From positions 1-26,709 of the IMG/VR virus record IMGVR_UViG_3300041809_003430: 26,709 nt of DNA; one strand, given 5' to 3'. The position numbers and the translations under genes are program-made. Position 1 is the first letter of the stretch, and every line of letters begins with the position of its first letter. This DNA comes from a virus. The notes under the pieces were generated by a model. It saw nothing but the letters and a program-made list of their open reading frames with translations. It was not told where the DNA came from and did not search any database. Shown here piece by piece: positions 20,800-26,709 of this stretch.

Positions 20800-23700
20800 T
20801 GGTTTTTACAATCCAATACTTTAACGGTACTAGTTGGGTTACGGTACCGAATGCCTTGTTCAGCCAAATTGTTGATGAATTGAATGGGCAGCTTGAGCTT
20901 GATTTTATTATTCCTAATACGTCTGCGAACTTGACTTTTGTGCAGAGTAACCAGCAAATACAGCTGCTGTGGGGTACCGGTGTTATTTTCAGCGGCTTGC
21001 TCATGGCCTACACGGCAACGTTTACTCAGATAACATGCACAGTCTACAACAACACTTTTGAGGTCATGCAGAAACGCCAAATCACCGGCGCATACAATAA
21101 CGTAGCTGCAAACACGGTCTTAGCTGCGATCTGCGCTGCATCCGGCATGACCGCTGGCTCTTGCCCAACAACAGCCGTGAGCATACAATTCAATTCAACA
21201 GACTGCTTAACCGCTGCCCAAAACTTAGCCGCCCTTCTCAACCAGAATATCTACAGTTCGGGGTCAACCGTGATTATCGGTGTAAAAGGCAATCAGACGC
21301 CAACGGCAATAACAGTTGACACGCAAAGTCAAGTCAATTTTGATCGAAGCAAAACAGCCTATGCAGGAGTAATTATTCGCGGAGTCAGTCCAACAGGTCA
21401 AGTAATAATTGGCACTGCAGGAAGCGTTGGAGCAGGTAACAACACAATCACATTAACAAATAATTCTGTTACAAGCCAGGCGTCTTTGAATGCGTTGGCA
21501 GCTGCCTATCTGCAGAGTTTAGCCCAGACGAATAGTGGTTGCCCGCTTGAAGCCGACATCTCGCAGACGGCAGCTTTGAACAGCGGCGACTTGGTCACGA
21601 TATCTAACGGTTCAGATCTTGGTTTAAGCGGCAATTATGCGATTTACCGAATTACAAAGAACTTGACGAAAAGCACTTTGGAAATTGTTACTCCCGCAGG
21701 CGCTTTTCTCGCTCTGATTAATGCGACTTCTTCAATTAACGGCGTTGTAGCCAAGCTGGCTAATGCTTCAGCTGCCTTGCAGACCATGCCTGACGGCTGC
21801 GACCCAAACACATCGGGCATGTACGTAACATTAGCAGATAATCTTGGCGACGTCGCATCGTTAATGCTAGGCAATAACACACTACTGCCTGTACCTTCTT
21901 CGGGGTTTCCAGCTTCATTTTTAACATTCAACAGCAGCTACCTAACGTACATTATTCCATCTGTTGCAAACCAAAACGGCTCCGCAGCCACAGCAACGAT
22001 AACGCCTCAGTCTGGATCACCCTACACAGCGCCAATGATAGGCTTAGGAACGTACAAATACCCGTTTCTATGGGTCGACCAAGTCTTCTGCTACACTGAC
22101 TTCTTAAATTGCCTGGAGTCATCAGCGATAACTTTGTTGTGCCCACTAAACACAGGAACTATCGGAAGCGCAACGGTTGGTTCAAGCGGACAGCTTTTAC
22201 AGAGCCAAGGTTCAGGCGCTCCGCCAAAATGGGTGACCATTACAACGACATTGGGACAAATGCCTCTGGGTACAAGCGGCTACTTTTTGGAAGGCCAAGG
22301 AAGCTCAGCACCAGTATACGCGCAAGTCACTTTCACTCTTCTAGGCGGTACAATATCAACTGCTCAGCTTGGAACATCTGTTACTCCTGCCACGCTTTCA
22401 GGATCCGGCGCTGTCCCGTCTGGCTGGACACTACCTTATGGCCAAATTTCAAATTGCACATCTATGCCCATACAATTTTCACAATTAACTGGCTTGACAT
22501 CGGCGGATCCGGTGTTTGACAGCGTGAACTGCACAAATACTTCAGCAGCCATAAAGATCTCCCCGTCCTCAAATCCTTCAGCACCCTACTTAGTAATGGT
22601 CGGCAACTACACGATTAGTTCTACGGCCTACAACATTCTAAACACCTACGCTTACCCCTTGTACATAACTGGCACTGCCGTGCCCATCCTGTACGTAAAT
22701 GGAAACGTAACCGTTAACGGCATCATAACAGCTACATTTTCAGGTAATGTTACGGGCAACTGTTCTGGTTCTTCAGGGTCGTGCACTGGCAATGCAGCTA
22801 CGGCCACAAATGCAACCGAACTGAACGGGCAGTTGGCAAGTTATTATGCTGCGGCTTCTTCGTTGCCCAATCAAGCATTAAACACAACCAGCGACGCAGT
22901 TTTTGATAGTGTTTTATGCACCAATGCGTCTGCAGCAATCAAAATCGGCGTTTACGGCGGAGCCACCTATTTAGTAATGAACGGAAACTATACTATCGGT
23001 TCAACAGTCTACAACGTTCTTAACACCTACGGCAACCCGCTCTACATAACCGGCACAGCAAACCCTATAGTCTACATAAACGGTAACCTAACAGTTACAG
23101 GCACAATATCAGGAAGCATTGCCTGGAACGGCGGAACTGTGGCAAACGCTGTAACAGCGCCTCAAGTATATGCCAATGGAGCAAACGGTGCGGGTTTTAA
23201 CGGTTGGAACCTCTGCTACTACATTAGCAATGGCAGCCATGGAGCAATCTATAATTCAACTGGAACTAACCTTTTCGGATTGCATAGTAACGGTCAATGC
23301 TATTGGGCGCACGGTTCCAGCTACACAATGATTTTAGACACAGCCGGAGACCTAACCACTTACGGTTGGATAGTATCTTCAGGTTACCATCAAATCGGAA
23401 CAAGAGGAGGAGGCGCAAACAGTTCAGGTTATCCGCAAATATTCTGTCGCACCGATTCTGTTTCAGGGTGCACGATTCAGTTTGGTGCATCAGGGCAAAG
23501 GCTAGATGTTGTGGATTATGCTTGGACTGTAGACCTCTTGCTATTGGACCAGTCGGGCAACATGACGGTTTCCAACAGCGTAACGGCGACTGGCTACGGT
23601 CGTCTCGGGAGCGTTGGATTTGAAAACAGTTGGGGTTCGATATGGTCGGACTGCTCGACGTCCATGTCGATAATAGCTATTGACTCGACTACGAACGGCA

Positions 23701-24737
23701 TGATGATAGTTGGCTCCTACATAGGCAGTACACGTAAGATCGGCATGTGGGACTTCGTCCAGATAAACGGCGGCATGAACGTTACAGGTCAATGCGAAGC
23801 TAGTAATTTTTGGGTTAGCGGTTCCTGGCTTAACACATCAAGCACGTTATACCTTGGCGGTGCTTCTGGCGCAGCTGTCACGATGTACATGAATGGCAAC
23901 GTTAACCCGATCAGTGACAATGCTTACGGTCTTGGAAGTGGTTCAAACAGATGGGCTGGAATTTCTTGCGTAACAGCTTACGTCGCTGGCTCCGTTGAAA
24001 TTCTTGGCACAAGTTACAGCAACGCCATATTTGGAAACGGTTTTTTTGGAACTGGAAACGGCGGCATCCAATGGTATGACGGCGCATTTAACATCATGAC
24101 TAACGGCAACTGGTTTTACTACAGGGGCTCATGGGGCGGAGGCGTAGTATTCTCTATAGATTCAATTGGCGATGTTTCTTGCGGTGGCCTAAGCTGCGGT
24201 GCCATCAACGTTGGCGGAAACATACTTCCAAAATCGGGCGGATCATACTATTGCGGTTCATACAGCTACCCATGGCAAATAGTGGACACTCAATATCTCT
24301 ACTGCAACGTCATAAACAGCTTAACCGCAGGGATAACCATCTATGGGGGCGCCGGATCATGCGGAACATCAAGCTCTTACTGGAACTACGTATACTCAGC
24401 CTACATCTACTATATCCATGCACCCTCAGCGTTCAATGAGTTATTGCATGATGAATTCAATGAAAAAATAAACTTTGACTTAATCCGCAACATCAAACTT
24501 AAAGGCGACACAATTGACCCAGACTGCATAAAGCACCTCAAAAACAAAGACGGATTCTATGAATCATCCACGATGGATGGCTGGCATTTATGCGTCCAAC
24601 AACTAATAGTCAAAAAACTTGACGAGCAAGAAATCATCAACGATGAGCTCACAGAAGAATTAGACAAAGCGAGAATGGAAATAGATCATTTACGGTTACG
24701 CCTCGACGAATTAACCCAAAAATTAGGAGGTGATTGA
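20799..24737 (+). CDS. Tail hub fused to a long receptor-binding fibre
   Basis: A 1312-residue product starting at ATG 20799. Residues 1-300 resemble a tail hub (gp27/Tal-like): FIIPNTSANLTF, QIQLLWGTGVIFSGLL, MQKRQITGAYNNVAANTVLAAICAASGM, VNFDRSKTAYAGVIIRGVSP, LEADISQTAALNSGDLVTISNG. The rest is fibre: Gly/Ser motifs (GQLLQSQGSGAPPKW, GYFLEGQGSSAPVY); a duplicated module (residues about 572-642 and 701-769, VFDSVxCTNxSAAIKI ... LYITGTA); and three C-terminal repeats with NxxPxSxxxYxxGSxSxxW. The end has IRNIKLKGDTIDPDCIKHL and a coiled coil (residues about 1270-1310) that probably trimerises it. It binds the host surface. No variable-repeat partner or reverse transcriptase was seen. Confidence 0.85.
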   Translation: MVFTIQYFNGTSWVTVPNALFSQIVDELNGQLELDFIIPNTSANLTFVQSNQQIQLLWGTGVIFSGLLMAYTATFTQITCTVYNNTFEVMQKRQITGAYNNVAANTVLAAICAASGMTAGSCPTTAVSIQFNSTDCLTAAQNLAALLNQNIYSSGSTVIIGVKGNQTPTAITVDTQSQVNFDRSKTAYAGVIIRGVSPTGQVIIGTAGSVGAGNNTITLTNNSVTSQASLNALAAAYLQSLAQTNSGCPLEADISQTAALNSGDLVTISNGSDLGLSGNYAIYRITKNLTKSTLEIVTPAGAFLALINATSSINGVVAKLANASAALQTMPDGCDPNTSGMYVTLADNLGDVASLMLGNNTLLPVPSSGFPASFLTFNSSYLTYIIPSVANQNGSAATATITPQSGSPYTAPMIGLGTYKYPFLWVDQVFCYTDFLNCLESSAITLLCPLNTGTIGSATVGSSGQLLQSQGSGAPPKWVTITTTLGQMPLGTSGYFLEGQGSSAPVYAQVTFTLLGGTISTAQLGTSVTPATLSGSGAVPSGWTLPYGQISNCTSMPIQFSQLTGLTSADPVFDSVNCTNTSAAIKISPSSNPSAPYLVMVGNYTISSTAYNILNTYAYPLYITGTAVPILYVNGNVTVNGIITATFSGNVTGNCSGSSGSCTGNAATATNATELNGQLASYYAAASSLPNQALNTTSDAVFDSVLCTNASAAIKIGVYGGATYLVMNGNYTIGSTVYNVLNTYGNPLYITGTANPIVYINGNLTVTGTISGSIAWNGGTVANAVTAPQVYANGANGAGFNGWNLCYYISNGSHGAIYNSTGTNLFGLHSNGQCYWAHGSSYTMILDTAGDLTTYGWIVSSGYHQIGTRGGGANSSGYPQIFCRTDSVSGCTIQFGASGQRLDVVDYAWTVDLLLLDQSGNMTVSNSVTATGYGRLGSVGFENSWGSIWSDCSTSMSIIAIDSTTNGMMIVGSYIGSTRKIGMWDFVQINGGMNVTGQCEASNFWVSGSWLNTSSTLYLGGASGAAVTMYMNGNVNPISDNAYGLGSGSNRWAGISCVTAYVAGSVEILGTSYSNAIFGNGFFGTGNGGIQWYDGAFNIMTNGNWFYYRGSWGGGVVFSIDSIGDVSCGGLSCGAINVGGNILPKSGGSYYCGSYSYPWQIVDTQYLYCNVINSLTAGITIYGGAGSCGTSSSYWNYVYSAYIYYIHAPSAFNELLHDEFNEKINFDLIRNIKLKGDTIDPDCIKHLKNKDGFYESSTMDGWHLCVQQLIVKKLDEQEIINDELTEELDKARMEIDHLRLRLDELTQKLGGD
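22512..23103 (+). repeat. Duplicated fibre module (two units)
   Basis: Unit 1 spans about 22512-22722 and unit 2 about 22899-23103. Protein identity is high (VFDSV, CTN, SAAIKI, YLVM, GNYTI, LNTY, PLYITGTA, YxNGNxTVxG), but the DNA differs at many third positions, so the duplication is old and maintained. Confidence 0.75.
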
Positions 24738-24738
24738 T

Positions 24739-25011
24739 TTGGCAGCACCATCAACACCATCAACTCCTTCCCTAGTCAGTGTTACAGTTCAGCAAGTCTC
24801 AAATGGCTTCATCGTTACTCAACAAACTCTAGGTCAACCTTTCATGCCACCGGTTCAGCAAGTATTCAACGATTTCCCAGACACCATCGCAGCACTAGCA
24901 GCGATATTTGGAGTGCCAGCAATTACAGCCGCTTCCTTGAACGCGACCATGGCGGCAGCAGCGACTGCAACGACAGCTTCTCCAACAACATCGGCCCCCT
25001 CCTCCAGTTAG
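24739..25011 (+). CDS. Small Ala/Ser/Thr/Pro-rich protein after the fibre gene
   Basis: A 90-residue product from TTG 24739, 7 bases after AGGAGGT (24725-24731), just past the fibre stop. The middle (VTVQQVSNGFIVTQQTLGQPFMPPVQQVFNDFPDTIAALAAIFG) looks folded, with QQV repeated. The C-terminus is low-complexity (ATATTASPTTSAPSSS). No family is recognised. It could be a fibre accessory protein or an assembly chaperone, judged only by position. Confidence 0.7.
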   Translation: MAAPSTPSTPSLVSVTVQQVSNGFIVTQQTLGQPFMPPVQQVFNDFPDTIAALAAIFGVPAITAASLNATMAAAATATTASPTTSAPSSS

Positions 25012-25034
25012 TTTCTTTTTGTTTTTCATTTTAA
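25012..25034 (+). terminator. Oligo-T end after the fibre-accessory gene
   Basis: TTTCTTTTTGTTTTTC directly follows the stop region, typical of archaeal intrinsic termination. Confidence 0.45.
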
Positions 25035-25068
25035 GTAAATTAAATCGCTTAATTGAGGTGAGAATAAT

Positions 25069-25485
25069 TTGAAGTTTAATCCAGCTGAAAGAATAAATCT
25101 GCTTAATGTGATTCCCAAAGAAGGAACCGCGTCTACATTGAAAATTATCCGTGATTTGCAGACGGCGCTTGGTTTTACGGAAGAGGAACACCACGAATTC
25201 ATTGTTGAGTACAAATTGCCTAACGGCAGCAAATACGAAGATCTAAACAAAGAGAAACTCTCGGTGCTGAAAGATGTTGTAGTCGGCGAGAAAGCCCATG
25301 ACATAATTGTTGAAGCGCTCAAAACTGCGAGTGAACAGAAAAAACTGCATATTAGCATGCTCGGCTTGTACGAGCGCTTTGTTGAGGGCAAGAAGTCTGC
25401 TGAGGATCTAAAGGATGAGGCGGCTGCAGATGCTATGAAGAAAGCCAATGCAGATGTAGCAGTTCCTGCCCAGGGTAGCAGCTAA
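25069..25485 (+). CDS. Conserved viral hypothetical protein
   Basis: A 138-residue product from TTG 25069, with GAGGTGAG about 7 bases upstream. It is helical and charged: FNPAERINLLNVIPKEGTASTLKIIRDLQTALGFTEEEHHEFIVEYKLPNG, then VVVGEKAHDIIVEALKTASEQKKLHISMLGLYERFVE. The ERxxLLNxxPKEG ... RxLxxxLxFxEEE pattern resembles a small hypothetical protein that I recall in many bacterial siphoviruses, with unknown role. The C-terminus is Ala-rich and variable. It stands alone between two T-rich gaps. Confidence 0.75.
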   Translation: MKFNPAERINLLNVIPKEGTASTLKIIRDLQTALGFTEEEHHEFIVEYKLPNGSKYEDLNKEKLSVLKDVVVGEKAHDIIVEALKTASEQKKLHISMLGLYERFVEGKKSAEDLKDEAAADAMKKANADVAVPAQGSS

Positions 25486-25588
25486 AATCCAATTTTTGAC
25501 CAAGTCCCTTTGCTGAAGCCTCGGATGGTTCAGTAGTTCGTTTTTTTTCATGGTAACCCGTTTTTGGGTAAGGAGGTGAAAATGTAAA

Positions 25589-25849
25589 ATGGTGAGTTCT
25601 ATAAATCTGAGTCAAAAAGCTGAGACTGCACTTGTTGAGGTTAGCGCAGGTTTGGTTGCTGCAGGCACTGCAGGTATGACCGCGGTGAGTTCAATGCCAG
25701 TTCAATATCAGGCTTTAGGGGCATCGGTGTGCGGCGGCTTGATCACTATAGGCGGCTCCATGATTGCGGTATGGCATAAATTCGTCAACGTATTCCAAAT
25801 GCAAGTATCTTCGCAAACACAAAGCCAAACAGCAACAACTCCAACATAA
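25589..25849 (+). CDS. Holin-like small membrane protein
   Basis: An 86-residue product from ATG 25589; AGGAGGTGA (25571-25579) is the strongest ribosome binding site in the region. Two hydrophobic helices, about residues 16-34 (VEVSAGLVAAGTAGMTAVS) and 42-61 (ALGASVCGGLITIGGSMIAVW), are joined by a short turn. A polar Gln/Ser/Thr-rich tail follows. The size, hairpin topology and position after the tail genes fit a holin. No endolysin is visible in the window, so the lysis mode is unknown. An ATGTAA start-stop lies between the ribosome binding site and the ATG. Confidence 0.6.
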   Translation: MVSSINLSQKAETALVEVSAGLVAAGTAGMTAVSSMPVQYQALGASVCGGLITIGGSMIAVWHKFVNVFQMQVSSQTQSQTATTPT

Positions 25850-26043
25850 ATTTCTTTTCTTCCCTTCTTTTTTTGATTAAAAATAGTTATTTTTGTATCT
25901 GTTTTTCAACAGTTTAAATTATAGGTTAGCGGAAGCTAATTTTGCTTTCATAGTTTTCCATCTTCATCTTCTAACAAGCATAGGTTACTCAGGCATCGGA
26001 TTAACAGTTATTGGGTTATCTCTATCGTTAAAGCAGCGAAGAA
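25850..26043. other. AT-rich gap with hairpin and T-tract
   Basis: A T-tract ends the holin-like gene (TTTTTTT at about 25868-25874). TTAGC-GGAA-GCTAA (25926-25939) is a perfect 5-bp stem capped by a GNRA-type GGAA loop, extendable with G-T pairs. An open frame to TGA 26064-26066 (SIGYSGIGLTVIGLSLSLKQRRN) reads like a membrane helix but has no usual start codon, so it is not called as a gene. Confidence 0.4.
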
Positions 26044-26157
26044 ATGATAGTCAGCAACCTAACTGATACAGTAACAAACATCATTAACGGCATTAACGCT
26101 GTCAAGCAGAATGCGCCACAAGCAGCACAAGAAGCAAAAACTGCTGCAGGAACTTAG
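26044..26157 (+). CDS. Small hypothetical protein, 37 residues
   Basis: ATG 26044 to TAG 26157. The product opens MIVSNLTDTVTNIINGINAVK and ends Ala/Gln-rich (QNAPQAAQEAKTAAGT). It would form one amphipathic helix. The ribosome binding site is weak (GCGAAGAA). The clean ATG, Ala-rich coding composition and following T-tract are the reasons to list it. Confidence 0.4.
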   Translation: MIVSNLTDTVTNIINGINAVKQNAPQAAQEAKTAAGT

Positions 26158-26310
26158 TTTTCCGTTTCTTTTCCTTTCTTAATCATTTTTTCTATTTTTT
26201 AGCATTTAATTTATTGTTTTAGCGGAAGAGATATTAACTGAGTGAAAGTTAAGCAAAAAGCGCGCTAACTTGATTTTTGTCGATTTCGACCTTTTTCGCC
26301 TTACTCCGAT
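26158..26310. terminator. T-rich convergent gap between late genes and the regulator
   Basis: Long T tracts (26169-26209) would stop plus-strand transcription. Near 26246-26271 AAGTTA and TAACTT form an imperfect stem that could end the minus-strand regulator transcript. One copy of GAGTGAAAGT (26240-26249) is present. Confidence 0.45.
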
Positions 26311-26592
26311 TTATCCTCTTTTTCTGTCAGTTAAGATTTTTAGTGCTTGCAGAATCAATATAGTCCCCGAGTTTTCTTTGACAAGTCCGATAAGACGTGT
26401 CCGACCAATATGTTGGTCACTTATTATACCTTCTTTCTGTAGAATCTGCAATTCAGCATTGACTTGCGGGTATTTACCATTGACTCCAACAATTAGCCGC
26501 ATTATGTTTACTGAGCCATTCTCGGCTAAGTACTTGATTATTTTTCGCCTGCAAGCTGAAGACAAAATTTCCTCTAAATTCAACCTCTCCAC
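26311..26592 (-). CDS. Winged-helix transcriptional regulator
   Basis: 93 residues from GTG 26592; TTG 26583 is nearly as good. The frame is open back to the window edge, but a TATA-like box at 26621-26630 (minus strand) predicts transcription starting near 26598, so the longer reading is unlikely. The sequence (LNLEEILSSACRRKIIKYLAENGSVNIMRLIVGVNGKYPQVNAELQILQKEGIISDQHIGRTRLIGLV) has the plan of archaeal ArsR-like winged helices: helix, recognition helix and a GRTRLI wing. A C-terminal helix may dimerise. It faces the late genes and lies beside repeated GAGTGAAAGT motifs, so it may control early or lysogenic genes beyond the window. Confidence 0.75.
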   Translation of the reverse strand: MERLNLEEILSSACRRKIIKYLAENGSVNIMRLIVGVNGKYPQVNAELQILQKEGIISDQHIGRTRLIGLVKENSGTILILQALKILTDRKRG

Positions 26593-26620
26593 CTTCGGGG
26601 CTTTCTTTTGTTTACCTTTT

Positions 26621-26630
26621 AATTTATAAA
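26621..26630 (-). promoter_or_regulatory. TATA box of the winged-helix regulator
   Basis: TTTATAAATT on the minus strand, centred about 33 bases before GTG 26592, predicts a leader of only a few bases. Confidence 0.5.
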
Positions 26631-26669
26631 GCCAAATGTCGAACCGACGGTTTGAAACAGTGGAGGGGT

Positions 26670-26698
26670 GAGTGAAAGTGAAGCGGTTTACTTTCACT
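26670..26698. promoter_or_regulatory. Inverted repeat, putative operator
   Basis: AGTGAAAGT (26671-26679) and ACTTTCACT (26690-26698) are perfect 9-base complements separated by 10 bases. They lie just upstream of the regulator promoter. The same GAGTGAAAGT occurs at 26240-26249 beyond the gene's 3' end. Confidence 0.55.
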
Positions 26699-26709
26699 TG
26701 TTTTCCCAT

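Noticed and set aside
23800-24737. Diversity-generating retroelement target in the fibre C-terminus
   Set aside because: The region is rich in AAC-type codons, but no template repeat, reverse transcriptase or lectin-type end is present in the window.
24420-24737. Peptidase S74 self-cleaving chaperone at the fibre end
   Set aside because: The IRNIKLK stretch and coiled coil are reminiscent, but the characteristic SDxRxK opening is missing.
25926-26066. Membrane-helix frame ending at TGA 26064-26066 (GIGLTVIGLSLSLKQRRN)
   Set aside because: It reads like a genuine helix but has no ATG, GTG or TTG in frame and no ribosome binding site. It may be a decayed remnant.
1-26709. CRISPR array or transposon
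   Set aside because: No regularly spaced repeats, no transposase-like frame and no paired terminal repeats flanking a gene were found.

Overview
The window looks like archaeal DNA from an uncultured lineage, most likely Bathyarchaeia or a close relative. The evidence is the N-terminus of transcription factor B (TFB) at the left edge, TATA/BRE-like promoters, oligo-T gene ends, GGAGG/GGTGA ribosome binding sites with many TTG starts, and large Asn/Thr/Ser-rich surface proteins, one with a PEFP-like C-terminal anchor. The lineage is inferred from the style of these proteins, not from a search.

Layout. Bases 1-664 look like host chromosome: a divergent TFB gene and a tRNA-Gln(UUG) gene. Bases 665-3100 hold an accessory cluster: a small cysteine-rich protein, an unknown protein, two winged-helix proteins, and a small helix-turn-helix gene that appears frameshifted. 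Bases 3101-7775 hold two secreted or surface proteins, which may be host genes or viral cargo. From about 8.2 kb to 26.2 kb, nearly all genes are on the plus strand and form the packaging, head and tail region of a head-tailed virus (Caudoviricetes, HK97-type capsid, siphovirus-like tail). A minus-strand winged-helix regulator faces this region at the right edge. No integrase, replication gene or right-hand attachment site is visible, so this is either the left and structural part of a provirus anchored at tRNA-Gln, or a viral region next to host genes.

How the viral genes fit together. A ParB/Srx-fold protein, an ABC-type ATPase and a GNAT acyltransferase precede the terminase subunits. Next come the portal, a minimal Mu-F-like protein, a protease-scaffold fusion, a decoration-like protein and the major capsid protein. 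They are followed by connector and neck genes, the tail tube, a tail-assembly chaperone with a programmed frameshift, the tape measure, a distal-tail-like protein and a giant hub-fibre adhesin. The block ends with small proteins, including a holin-like one.

The most notable feature is the density of non-standard translation signals. There is a U_UUU_UUA slippery site in the tail chaperone, and an A7 run where the ATPase and GNAT frames join into what is normally one protein. A nested scaffold start lies inside the protease gene. Two adjacent neck genes have well-placed ribosome binding sites but ACG where ATG is expected, and one small membrane gene has CTG. A pair of related hairpins flanks the major capsid gene.
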